A stretch of DNA of 64,000 nucleotides from Rhynochetos jubatus (Eukaryota > Chordata > Aves > Eurypygiformes > Rhynochetidae), in contig CM050657.1 of assembly GCA_027574665.1 (NCBI GenBank), positions 30,689,408-30,753,407 on the forward strand, written 5' to 3'. Shown in pieces: positions 43,537-55,805 of this stretch. Made by a program: the position numbers and the translations under genes. The notes below the pieces were generated by a model, which was not told where the DNA came from, searched no databases, and saw only the letters and a program-made list of their open reading frames with translations. Within the stretch, counting starts at the first letter, position 1, and each line of letters opens with the position of its first letter.

Positions 43537-46500
43537 GTGGATTTCGACTTTGCCGGGGATACAGAGCTCTGTCTTAAGAGGCATGCAGTGCTCTGCCAAA
43601 ACAAACAAGGTTTCGCTAAGAAATTCCCTCGTAGCTCTTTCCCTTTTGGAGGAAAAGGGAGAGGTTTGTTTCTAAGCTTTGCAAGCGGTCCCGCGCTCTG
43701 CCGAAAAGGGAACGAACTGCTGGAGCACAGCGAGAGAAAACAGCGTCAGCAATTCCTTCCTAGCTCTTTCTGTTGCCGAGGAACTGTGGCACTGTTGGAA
43801 CTGGAGATTGCAAGCAACACAGCGATCCGGCTGCTCTGGCACGCAGTGCTCTGCAAAGGCGCAGCAAGAAGGGACAAGAAATTCTCTCCTAACTCTTTCT
43901 GTTTGGTCGCATTACAGTGCTGCTTCAGATGTCCGTGTTCGGGCAGACGCTTCAACGAGCCGCGCATTCGAGCCTCTCCGAGCCTGTTAGCACAGAGAAG
44001 GTGACCCTGTGGATTTCGACTTTCCCGGGGATACAGAGCTCTGTCTTAAGAGGCATGCAGTGCTCTGCCAAAACAAACAAGGTTTCGCTAAGAAATTCCC
44101 TCGTAGCTCTTTCCCTTTTGGAGGAAAAGGGAGAGGTTTGTTTCTAAGCTTTGCAAGCGGTCCCGCGCTCTGCCGAAAAGGGAACGAACTGCTAGAGCAC
44201 AGCGAGAGAAAAGAGCGTAAGCAATTCCTTCCTAGCTCTTTCTGTTGCCGAGGAACAGTGGCACTGTTGGAACTGGAGATTGCAAGCAACACAGCGATCC
44301 GGCTGCTCTGGCACGCAGTGCTCTGCAAAGGCGCAGCAAGAAGGGACAAGAAATTCTCTCCTAACTCTTTCTGTTTGGTCGCATTACAGTGCTGCTTCAG
44401 ATGTCCGTGTTCGGGCAGACGCTTCAACGAGCCGCGCATTCCAGCCTCTCCGAGCCTGTTAGCACAGAGAAGGTGACCCTGTGGATTTCGACTTTCCCGG
44501 GGATACAGAGCTCTGTCTTAAGAGGCATGCAGTGCTCTGCCAAAACAAACAAGGTTTCGCTAAGAAATTCCCTCGTAGCTCTTTCCCTTTTGGAGGAAAA
44601 GGGAGAGGTTTGTTTCTAAGCTTTGCAAGCGGTCCCGCGCTCTGCCGAAAAGGGAACGAACTGCTGGAGCACAGCGAGAGAAAACAGCGTCAGCAATTCC
44701 TTCCTAGCTCTTTCTGTTGCCGAGGAACTGTGGCACTGTTGGAACTGGAGATTGCAAGCAACACAGCGATCCGGCTGCTCTGGCACGCAGTGCTCTGCAA
44801 AGGCGCAGCAAGAAGGGACAAGAAATTCTCTCCTAACTCTTTCTGTTTGGTCGCATTACAGTGCTGCTTCAGATGGCCGTGTTCGGGCAGACGCTTCAAC
44901 GAGCCGCGCATTCGAGCCTCTCCGAGCCTGTTAGCACAGAGAAGGTGACCCTGTGGATTTCGACTTTCCCGGGGATCCAGAGCTCTGTCTTAAGAGGCAT
45001 GCAGTGCTCTGCCAAAACAAACAAGGTTTCGCTAAGAAATTCCCTCGTAGCTCTTTCCCTTTTGGAGGAAAAGGGAGAGGTTTGTTTCTAAGCTTTGCAA
45101 GCGGTCCCGCGCTCTGCCGAAAAGGGAACGAACTGCTGGAGCACAGCGAGAGAAAACAGCGTCAGCAATTCCTTCCTAGCTCTTTCTGTTGCCGAGGAAC
45201 TGTGGCACTGTTGGAACTGGAGATTGCAAGCAACACAGCGATCCGGCTGCTCTGGCACGCAGTGCTCTGCAAAGGCGCAGCAAGAAGGGACAAGAAATTC
45301 TCTCCTAACTCTTTCTGTTTGGTCGCATTACAGTGCTGCTTCAGATGTCCGTGTTCGGGCAGACGCTTCAACGAGCCGCGCATTCGAGCCTCTCCGAGCC
45401 TGTTAGCACAGAGAAGGTGACCCTGTGGATTTCGACTTTGCCGGGGATACAGAGCTCTGTCTTAAGAGGCATGCAGTGCTCTGCCAAAACAAACAAGGTT
45501 TCGCTAAGAAATTCCCTCGTAGCTCTTTCCCTTTTGGAGGAAAAGGGAGAGGTTTGTTTCTAAGCTTTGCAAGCGGTCCCGCGCTCTGCCGAAAAGGGAA
45601 CGAACTGCTAGAGCACAGCGAGAGAAAAGAGCGTAAGCAATTCCTTCCTAGCTCTTTCTGTTGCCGAGGAACTGTGGCACTGTTGGAACTGGAGATTGCA
45701 AGCAACACAGCGATCCGGCTGCTCTGGCACGCAGTGCTCTGCAAAGGCGCAGCAAGAAGGGACAAGAAATTCTCTCCTAACTCTTTCTGTTTGGTCGCAT
45801 TACAGTGCTGCTTCAGATGTCCGTGTTCGGGCAGACGCTTCAACGAGCCGCGCATTCGAGCCTCTCCGAGCCTGTTAGCACAGAGAAGGTGACCCTGTGG
45901 ATTTCGACTTTCCCGGGCATACAGAGCTCTGTCTTAAGAGGCATGCAGTGCTCTGCCAAAACAAACAAGGTTTCGCTAAGAAATTCCCTCGTAGCTCTTT
46001 CCCTTTTGGAGGAAAAGGGAGAGGTTTGTTTCTAAGCTTTGCAAGCGGTCCCGCGCTCTGCCGAAAAGGGAACGAACTGCTGGAGCACAGCGAGAGAAAA
46101 CAGCGTCAGCAATTCCTTCCTAGCTCTTTCTGTTGCCGAGGAACTGTGGCACTGTTGGAACTGGAGATTGCAAGCAACACAGCGATCCGGCTGCTCTGGC
46201 ACGCAGTGCTCTGCAAAGGCGCAGCAAGAAGGGACAAGAAATTCTCTCCTAACTCTTTCTGTTTGGTCGCATTACAGTGCTGCTTCAGATGTCCGTGTTC
46301 GGGCAGACGCTTCAACGAGCCGCGCATTCGAGCCTCTCCGAGCCTGTTAGCACAGAGAAGGTGACCCTGTGGATTTCGACTTTCCCGGGGATACAGAGCT
46401 CTGTCTTAAGAGGCATGCAGTGCTCTGCCAAAACAAACAAGGTTTCCCTAAGAAATTCCCTCGTAGCTCTTTCCCTTTTGGAGGAAAAGGGAGAGGTTTG

Positions 46501-48728
46501 TTTCTAAGCTTTGCAAGCGGTCCCGCGCTCTGCCGAAAAGGGAACGAACTGCTAGAGCACAGCGAGAGAAAAGAGCGTAAGCAATTCCTTCCTAGCTCTT
46601 TCTGTTGCCGAGGAACTGTGGCACTGTTGGAACTGGAGATTGCAAGCAACACAGCGATCCGGCTGCTCTGGCACGCAGTGCTCTGCAAAGGCGCAGCAAG
46701 AAGGGACAAGAAATTCTCTCCTAACTCTTTCTGTTTGGTCGCATTACAGTGCTGCTTCAGATGGCCGTGTTCGGGCAGACGCTTCAACGAGCCGCGCATT
46801 CCAGCCTCTCCGAGCCTGTTAGCACAGAGAAGGTGACCCTGTGGATTTCGACTTTGCCGGGGATACAGAGCTCTGTCTTAAGAGGCATGCAGTGCTCTGC
46901 CAAAACAAACAAGGTTTCGCTAAGAAATTCCCTCGTAGCTCTTTCCCTTTTGGAGGAAAAGGGAGAGGTTTGTTTCTAAGCTTTGCAAGCGGTCCCGCGC
47001 TCTGCCGAAAAGGGAACGAACTGCTGGAGCACAGCGAGAGAAAACAGCGTCAGCAATTCCTTCCTAGCTCTTTCTGTTGCCGAGGAACTGTGGCACTGTT
47101 GGAACTGGAGATTGCAAGCAACACAGCGATCCGGCTGCTCTGGCACGCAGTGCTCTGCAAAGGCGCAGCAAGAAGGGACAAGAAATTCTCTCCTAACTCT
47201 TTCTGTTTGGTCGCATTACAGTGCTGCTTCAGATGGCCGTGTTCGGGCAGACGCTTCAACGAGCCGCGCATTCGAGCCTCTCCGAGCCTGTTAGCACAGA
47301 GAAGGTGACCCTGTGGATTTCGACTTTCCCGGGGATACAGAGCGCTGTCTTAAGAGGCATGCAGTGCTCTGCCAAAACAAACAAGGTTTCGCTAAGAAAT
47401 TCCCTCGTAGCTCTTTCCCTTTTGGAGGAAAAGGGAGAGGTTTGTTTCTAAGCTTTGCAAGCGGTCCCGCGCTCTGCCGAAAAGGGAACGAACTGCTAGA
47501 GCACAGCGAGAGAAAAGAGCGCAAGCAATTCCTTCCTAGCTCTTTCTGTTGCCGAGGAACTGTGGCACTGTTGGAACTGGAGATTGCAAGCAACACAGCG
47601 ATCCGGCTGCTCTGGCACGCAGTGCTCTGCAAAGGCGCAGCAAGAAGGGACAAGAAATTCTCTCCTAACTCTTTCTGTTTGGTCGCATTACAGTGCTGCT
47701 TCAGATGGCCGTGTTCGGGCAGACGCTTCAACGAGCCGCGCATTCGAGCCTCTCCGAGCCTGTTAGCACAGAGAAGGTGACCCTGTGGATTTCGACTTTC
47801 CCGGGGATACAGAGCTCTGTCTTAAGAGGCATGCAGTGCTCTGCCAAAACAAACAAGGTTTCGCTAAGAAATTCCCTCGTAGCTCTTTCCCTTTTGGAGG
47901 AAAAGGGAGAGCTTTGTTTCTAAGCTTTGCAAGCGGTCCCGCGCTCTGCCGAAAAGGGAACGAACTGCTAGAGCACAGCGAGAGAAAAGAGCGTAAGCAA
48001 TTCCTTCCTAGCTCTTTCTGTTGCCGAGGAACTGTGGCACTGTTGGAACTGGAGATTGCAAGCAACACAGCGATCCGGCTGCTCTGGCACGCAGTGCTCT
48101 GCAAAGGCGCAGCAAGAAGGGACAAGAAATTCTCTCCTAACTCTTTCTGTTTGGTCGCATTACAGTGCTGCTTCAGATGTCCGTGTTCGGGCAGACGCTT
48201 CAACGAGCCGCGCATTCGAGCCTCTCCGAGCCTGTTAGCACAGAGAAGGTGACCCTGTGGATTTCGACTTTCCCGGGCATACAGAGCTCTGTCTTAAGAG
48301 GCATGCAGTGCTCTGCCAAAACAAACAAGGTTTCGCTAAGAAATTCCCTCGTAGCTCTTTCCCTTTTGGAGGAAAAGGGAGAGGTTTGTTTCTAAGCTTT
48401 GCAAGCGGTCCCGCGCTCTGCCGAAAAGGGAACGAACTGCTAGAGCACAGCGAGAGAAAAGAGCGTAAGCAATTCCTTCCTAGCTCTTTCTGTTGCCGAG
48501 GAACTGTGGCACTGTTGGAACTGGAGATTGCAAGCAACACAGCGATCCGGCTGCTCTGGCACGCAGTGCTCTGCAAAGGCGCAGCAAGAAGGGACAAGAA
48601 ATTCTCTCCTAACTCTTTCTGTTTGGTCGCATTACAGTGCTGCTTCAGATGGCCGTGTTCGGGCAGACGCTTCAACGAGCCGCGCATTCGAGCCTCTCCG
48701 CGCCTGTTAGCACAGAGAAGGTGACCCT
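43537..48728 (+). repeat. Irregular R-family block of eleven monomers
   Basis: Starts at 43537, 44009, 44481, 44953, 45425, 45897, 46369, 46841, 47313, 47785 and 48257. Monomers with CAGCGTCAGC (43537, 44481, 44953, 45897, 46841) alternate with GAGCGTAAGC or GAGCGCAAGC types. G at 396 marks 44481, 46369, 46841, 47313 and 48257. CCCGGGCATAC replaces CCCGGGGATAC at 45897 and 48257. Private changes include GAACAGTGG at 44009 and TTTCCCTAAG at 46369; AGCGCTGTC at 47313 recurs at 50144, 56278 and 63827. The part from 46841 reappears with one extra monomer further right. Confidence 0.7.
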
Positions 48729-49199
48729 GTGGATTTCGACTTTCCCGGGGATCCAGAGCTCTGTCTTAAGAGGCATGCAGTGCTCTGCCAAAACAAACAA
48801 GGTTTCGCTAAGAAATTCCCTCGTAGCTCTTTCCCTTTTGGAGGAAAAGGGAGAGGTTTGTTTCTAAGCTTTGCAAGCGGTCCCGCGCTCTGCCGAAAAG
48901 GGAACGAACTGCTGGAGCACAGCGAGAGAAAACAGCGTCAGCAATTCCTTCCTAGCTCTTTCTGTTGCCGAGGAACTGTGGCACTGTTGGAACTGGAGAT
49001 TGCAAGCAACACAGCGATCCGGCTGCTCTGGCACGCAGTGCTCTGCAAAGGCGCAGCAAGAAGGGACAAGAAATTCTCTCCTAACTCTTTCTGTTTGGTC
49101 GCATTACAGTGCTGCTTCAGATGTCCGTGTTCGGGTAGACGCTTCAACGAGCCGCGCATTCGAGCCTCTTCGAGCTGTTAGCACAGAGAAGGTGACCCT
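48729..49199 (+). repeat. 471-bp monomer with linked 1-bp deletion, copy 1
   Basis: Near its end GGGCAG becomes GGGTAG (offset 408), and CTCTCCGAGCCTG becomes CTCTTCGAGCTG, a substitution plus loss of one C. The next monomer has G at offset 16. Confidence 0.92.
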
Positions 49200-52031
49200 G
49201 TGGATTTCGACTTTGCCGGGGATCCAGAGCTCTGTCTTAAGAGGCATGCAGTGCTCTGCCAAAACAAACAAGGTTTCGCTAAGAAATTCCCTCGTAGCTC
49301 TTTCCCTTTTGGAGGAAAAGGGAGAGGTTTGTTTTTAAGCTTTGCAAGCGGTCCCGCGCTCTGCCGAAAAGGGAACGAACTGCTGGAGCACAGTGAGAGA
49401 AAACAGCGCAAGCAATTCCTTCCTAGCTCTTTCTGTTGCCGAGGAACTGTGGCACTGTTGGAACTGGAGATTGCAAGCAACACAGCGATCCGGCTGCTCT
49501 GGCACGCAGTGCTCTGCAAAGGCGCAGCAAGAAGGGACAAGAAATTCTCTCCTAACTCTTTCTGTTTGGTCGCATGACAGTGCTGCTTCAGATGTCCGTG
49601 TTCGGGCAGACGCTTCAACGAGCCGCGCATTCCAGCCTCTCCGAGCCTGTTAGCACAGAGAAGGTGACCCTGTGGATTTCGACTTTCCCGGGGATACAGA
49701 GCTCTGTCTTAAGAGGCATGCAGTGCTCTGCCAAAACAAACAAGGTTTCGCTAAGAAATTCCCTCGTAGCTCTTTCCCTTTTGGAGGAAAAGGGAGAGGT
49801 TTGTTTCTAAGCTTTGCAAGCGGTCCCGCGCTCTGCCGAAAAGGGAACGAACTGCTGGAGCACAGCGAGAGAAAACAGCGTCAGCAATTCCTTCCTAGCT
49901 CTTTCTGTTGCCGAGGAACTGTGGCACTGTTGGAACTGGAGATTGCAAGCAACACAGCGATCCGGCTGCTCTGGCACGCAGTGCTCTGCAAAGGCGCAGC
50001 AAGAAGGGACAAGAAATTCTCTCCTAACTCTTTCTGTTTGGTCGCATTACAGTGCTGCTTCAGATGGCCGTGTTCGGGCAGACGCTTCAACGAGCCGCGC
50101 ATTCGAGCCTCTCCGAGCCTGTTAGCACAGAGAAGGTGACCCTGTGGATTTCGACTTTCCCGGGGATACAGAGCGCTGTCTTAAGAGGCATGCAGTGCTC
50201 TGCCAAAACAAACAAGGTTTCGCTAAGAAATTCCCTCGTAGCTCTTTCCCTTTTGGAGGAAAAGGGAGAGGTTTGTTTCTAAGCTTTGCAAGCGGTCCCG
50301 CGCTCTGCCGAAAAGGGAACGAACTGCTAGAGCACAGCGAGAGAAAAGAGCGCAAGCAATTCCTTCCTAGCTCTTTCTGTTGCCGAGGAACTGTGGCACT
50401 GTTGGAACTGGAGATTGCAAGCAACACAGCGATCCGGCTGCTCTGGCACGCAGTGCTCTGCAAAGGCGCAGCAAGAAGGGACAAGAAATTCTCTCCTAAC
50501 TCTTTCTGTTTGGTCGCATTACAGTGCTGCTTCAGATGTCCGTGTTCGGGCAGACGCTTCAACGAGCCGCGCATTCGAGCCTCTCCGAGCCTGTTAGCAC
50601 AGAGAAGGTGACCCTGTGGATTTCGACTTTGCCGGGGATACAGAGCTCTGTCTTAAGAGGCATGCAGTGCTCTGCCAAAACAAACAAGGTTTCGCTAAGA
50701 AATTCCCTCGTAGCTCTTTCCCTTTTGGAGGAAAAGGGAGAGGTTTGTTTCTAAGCTTTGCAAGCGGTCCCGCGCTCTGCCGAAAAGGGAACGAACTGCT
50801 GGAGCACAGCGAGAGAAAACAGCGTCAGCAATTCCTTCCTAGCTCTTTCTGTTGCCGAGGAACTGTGGCACTGTTGGAACTGGAGATTGCAAGCAACACA
50901 GCGATCCGGCTGCTCTGGCACGCAGTGCTCTGCAAAGGCGCAGCAAGAAGGGACAAGAAATTCTCTCCTAACTCTTTCTGTTTGGTCGCATTACAGTGCT
51001 GCTTCAGATGTCCGTGTTCGGGCAGACGCTTCAACGAGCCGCGCATTCGAGCCTCTCCGAGCCTGTTAGCACAGAGAAGGTGACCCTGTGGATTTCGACT
51101 TTCCCGGGGATACAGAGCTCTGTCTTAAGAGGCATGCAGTGCTCTGCCAAAACAAACAAGGTTTCGCTAAGAAATTCCCTCGTAGCTCTTTCCCTTTTGG
51201 AGGAAAAGGGAGAGCTTTGTTTCTAAGCTTTGCAAGCGGTCCCGCGCTCTGCCGAAAAGGGAACGAACTGCTAGAGCACAGCGAGAGAAAAGAGCTTAAG
51301 CAATTCCTTCCTAGCTCTTTCTGTTGCCGAGGAACTGTGGCACTGTTGGAACTGGAGATTGCAAGCAACACAGCGATCCGGCTGCTCTGGCACGCAGTGC
51401 TCTGCAAAGGCGCAGCAAGAAGGGACAAGAAATTCTCTCCTAACTCTTTCTGTTTGGTCGCATTACAGTGCTGCTTCAGATGTCCGTGTTCGGGCAGACG
51501 CTTCAACGAGCCGCGCATTCGAGCCTCTCCGAGCCTGTTAGCACAGAGAAGGTGACCCTGTGGATTTCGACTTTCCCGGGCATACAGAGCTCTGTCTTAA
51601 GAGGCATGCAGTGCTCTGCCAAAACAAACAAGGTTTCGCTAAGAAATTCCCTCGTAGCTCTTTCCCTTTTGGAGGAAAAGGGAGAGGTTTGTTTCTAAGC
51701 TTTGCAAGCGGTCCCGCGCTCTGCCGAAAAGGGAACGAACTGCTAGAGCACAGCGAGAGAAAAGAGCGTAAGCAATTCCTTCCTAGCTCTTTCTGTTGCC
51801 GAGGAACTGTGGCACTGTTGGAACTGGAGATTGCAAGCAACACAGCGATCCGGCTGCTCTGGCACGCAGTGCTCTGCAAAGGCGCAGCAAGAAGGGACAA
51901 GAAATTCTCTCCTAACTCTTTCTGTTTGGTCGCATTACAGTGCTGCTTCAGATGGCCGTGTTCGGGCAGACGCTTCAACGAGCCGCGCATTCGAGCCTCT
52001 CCGCGCCTGTTAGCACAGAGAAGGTGACCCT
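48729..52031 (+). repeat. 3303-bp interval headed by a 1-bp-deletion monomer, S1
   Basis: Starts: 48729 (deletion monomer), 49200 (G at 16, C at 25, type-i-like with G at 377), 49672, 50144 (AGCGCTGTC), 50616, 51088 (private GAGCTTAAGC), 51560 (CCCGGGCATAC, CCGCGCCTG). The monomers at 47785-49671 are copied in order at 51088-52974, which explains the 3303-bp spacing. Confidence 0.75.
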
Positions 52032-52502
52032 GTGGATTTCGACTTTCCCGGGGATCCAGAGCTCTGTCTTAAGAGGCATGCAGTGCTCTGCCAAAACAAA
52101 CAAGGTTTCGCTAAGAAATTCCCTCGTAGCTCTTTCCCTTTTGGAGGAAAAGGGAGAGGTTTGTTTCTAAGCTTTGCAAGCGGTCCCGCGCTCTGCCGAA
52201 AAGGGAACGAACTGCTGGAGCACAGCGAGAGAAAACAGCGTCAGCAATTCCTTCCTAGCTCTTTCTGTTGCCGAGGAACTGTGGCACTGTTGGAACTGGA
52301 GATTGCAAGCAACACAGCGATCCGGCTGCTCTGGCACGCAGTGCTCTGCAAAGGCGCAGCAAGAAGGGACAAGAAATTCTCTCCTAACTCTTTCTGTTTG
52401 GTCGCATTACAGTGCTGCTTCAGATGTCCGTGTTCGGGTAGACGCTTCAACGAGCCGCGCATTCGAGCCTCTTCGAGCTGTTAGCACAGAGAAGGTGACC
52501 CT
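52032..52502 (+). repeat. 471-bp monomer with linked 1-bp deletion, copy 2
   Basis: It has the same linked GGGTAG and CTCTTCGAGCTG changes as the monomer at 48729, 3303 bp upstream, and the same flanking monomers on both sides. Confidence 0.92.
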
Positions 52503-55334
52503 GTGGATTTCGACTTTGCCGGGGATCCAGAGCTCTGTCTTAAGAGGCATGCAGTGCTCTGCCAAAACAAACAAGGTTTCGCTAAGAAATTCCCTCGTAG
52601 CTCTTTCCCTTTTGGAGGAAAAGGGAGAGGTTTGTTTTTAAGCTTTGCAAGCGGTCCCGCGCTCTGCCGAAAAGGGAACGAACTGCTGGAGCACAGTGAG
52701 AGAAAACAGCGCAAGCAATTCCTTCCTAGCTCTTTCTGTTGCCGAGGAACTGTGGCACTGTTGGAACTGGAGATTGCAAGCAACACAGCGATCCGGCTGC
52801 TCTGGCACGCAGTGCTCTGCAAAGGCGCAGCAAGAAGGGACAAGAAATTCTCTCCTAACTCTTTCTGTTTGGTCGCATGACAGTGCTGCTTCAGATGTCC
52901 GTGTTCGGGCAGACGCTTCAACGAGCCGCGCATTCGAGCCTCTCCGAGCCTGTTAGCACAGAGAAGGTGACCCTGTGGATTTCGACTTTCCCGGGGACAC
53001 AGAGCTCTGTCTTAAGAGGCATGCAGTGCTCTGCCAAAACAAACAAGGTTTCGCTAAGAAATTCCCTCGTAGCTCTTTCCCTTTTGGAGGAAAAGGGAGA
53101 GGTTTGTTTCTAAGCTTTGCAAGCGGTCCCGCGCTCTGCCGAAAAGGGAACGAACTGCTAGAGCACAGCGAGAGAAAAGAGCGTAAGCAATTCCTTCCTA
53201 GCTCTTTCTGTTGCCGAGGAACTGTGGCACTGTTGGAACTGGAGATTGCAAGCAACACAGCGATCCGGCTGCTCTGGCACGCAGTGCTCTGCAAAGGCGC
53301 AGCAAGAAGGGACAAGAAATTCTCTCCTAACTCTTTCTGTTTGGTCGCATTACAGTGCTGCTTCAGATGTCCGTGTTCGGGCAGACGCTTCAACGAGCCG
53401 CGCATTCGAGCCTCTCCGAGCCTGTTAGCACAGAGAAGGTGACCCTGTGGATTTCGACTTTGCCGGGGATACAGAGCTCTGTCTTAAGAGGCATGCAGTG
53501 CTCTGCCAAAACAAACAAGGTTTCGCTAAGAAATTCCCTCGTAGCTCTTTCCCTTTTGGAGGAAAAGGGAGAGGTTTGTTTCTAAGCTTTGCAAGCGGTC
53601 CCGCGCTCTGCCGAAAAGGGAACGAACTGCTAGAGCACAGCGAGAGAAAAGAGCGTAAGCAATTCCTTCCTAGCTCTTTCTGTTGCCGAGGAACTGTGGC
53701 ACTGTTGGAACTGGAGATTGCAAGCAACACAGCGATCCGGCTGCTCTGGCACGCAGTGCTCTGCAAAGGCGCAGCAAGAAGGGACAAGAAATTCTCTCCT
53801 AACTCTTTCTGTTTGGTCGCATTACAGTGCTGCTTCAGATGTCCGTGTTCGGGCAGACGCTTCAACGAGCCGCGCATTCGAGCCTCTCCGAGCCTGTTAG
53901 CACAGAGAAGGTGACCCTGTGGATTTCGACTTTGCCGGGGATACAGAGCTCTGTCTTAAGAGGCATGCAGTGCTCTGCCAAAACAAACAAGGTTTCGCTA
54001 AGAAATTCCCTCGTAGCTCTTTCCCTTTTGGAGGAAAAGGGAGAGGTTTGTTTCTAAGCTTTGCAAGCGGTCCCGCGCTCTGCCGAAAAGGGAACGAACT
54101 GCTGGAGCACAGCGAGAGAAAACAGCGTCAGCAATTCCTTCCTAGCTCTTTCTGTTGCCGAGGAACTGTGGCACTGTTGGAACTGGAGATTGCAAGCAAC
54201 ACAGCGATCCGGCTGCTCTGGCACGCAGTGCTCTGCAAAGGCGCAGCAAGAAGGGACAAGAAATTCTCTCCTAACTCTTTCTGTTTGGTCGCATTACAGT
54301 GCTGCTTCAGATGTCCGTGTTCGGGCAGACGCTTCAACGAGCCGCGCATTCGAGCCTCTCCGAGCCTGTTAGCACAGAGAAGGTGACCCTGTGGATTTCG
54401 ACTTTCCCGGGGATACAGAGCTCTGTCTTAAGAGGCATGCAGTGCTCTGCCAAAACAAACAAGGTTTCGCTAAGAAATTCCCTCGTAGCTCTTTCCCTTT
54501 TGGAGGAAAAGGGAGAGCTTTGTTTCTAAGCTTTGCAAGCGGTCCCGCGCTCTGCCGAAAAGGGAACGAACTGCTAGAGCACAGCGAGAGAAAAGAGCGT
54601 AAGCAATTCCTTCCTAGCTCTTTCTGTTGCCGAGGAACTGTGGCACTGTTGGAACTGGAGATTGCAAGCAACACAGCGATCCGGCTGCTCTGGCACGCAG
54701 TGCTCTGCAAAGGCGCAGCAAGAAGGGACAAGAAATTCTCTCCTAACTCTTTCTGTTTGGTCGCATTACAGTGCTGCTTCAGATGTCCGTGTTCGGGCAG
54801 ACGCTTCAACGAGCCGCGCATTCCAGCCTCTCCGAGCCTGTTAGCACAGAGAAGGTGACCCTGTGGATTTCGACTTTCCCGGGGATACAGAGCTCTGTCT
54901 TAAGAGGCATGCAGTGCTCTGCCAAAACAAACAAGGTTTCGCTAAGAAATTCCCTCGTAGCTCTTTCCCTTTTGGAGGAAAAGGGAGAGGTTTGTTTCTA
55001 AGCTTTGCAAGCGGTCCCGCGCTCTGCCGAAAAGGGAACGAACTGCTGGAGCACAGCGAGAGAAAACAGCGTCAGCAATTCCTTCCTAGCTCTTTCTGTT
55101 GCCGAGGAACTGTGGCACTGTTGGAACTGGAGATTGCAAGCAACACAGCGATCCGGCTGCTCTGGCACGCAGTGCTCTGCAAAGGCGCAGCAAGAAGGGA
55201 CAAGAAATTCTCTCCTAACTCTTTCTGTTTGGTCGCATTACAGTGCTGCTTCAGATGGCCGTGTTCGGGCAGACGCTTCAACGAGCCGCGCATTCGAGCC
55301 TCTCCGAGCCTGTTAGCACAGAGAAGGTGACCCT
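52032..55334 (+). repeat. 3303-bp interval headed by a 1-bp-deletion monomer, S2
   Basis: Starts: 52032 (deletion), 52503 (G at 16, C at 25, type-i-like), 52975 (C at 24, GAGCGTAAGC), 53447, 53919, 54391 (C at 128), 54863 (G at 396). The run 52503-53918 has the same type order as 39761-41176 in the 5-mer block, so parts of both multimeric units share ancestry. Confidence 0.72.
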
Positions 55335-55805
55335 GTGGATTTCGACTTTCCCGGGGATCCAGAGCTCTGTCTTAAGAGGCATGCAGTGCTCTGCCAAAAC
55401 AAACAAGGTTTCGCTAAGAAATTCCCTCGTAGCTCTTTCCCTTTTGGAGGAAAAGGGAGAGGTTTGTTTCTAAGCTTTGCAAGCGGTCCCGCGCTCTGCC
55501 GAAAAGGGAACGAACTGCTGGAGCACAGCGAGAGAAAACAGCGTCAGCAATTCCTTCCTAGCTCTTTCTGTTGCCGAGGAACTGTGGCACTGTTGGAACT
55601 GGAGATTGCAAGCAACACAGCGATCCGGCTGCTCTGGCACGCAGTGCTCTGCAAAGGCGCAGCAAGAAGGGACAAGAAATTCTCTCCTAACTCTTTCTGT
55701 TTGGTCGCATTACAGTGCTGCTTCAGATGTCCGTGTTCGGGTAGACGCTTCAACGAGCCGCGCATTCGAGCCTCTTCGAGCTGTTAGCACAGAGAAGGTG
55801 ACCCT
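55335..55805 (+). repeat. 471-bp monomer with linked 1-bp deletion, copy 3
   Basis: It has the linked changes again, 3303 bp after copy 2. The next monomer starts with G at offset 16 but has A at 25, unlike those following copies 1 and 2. Confidence 0.92.
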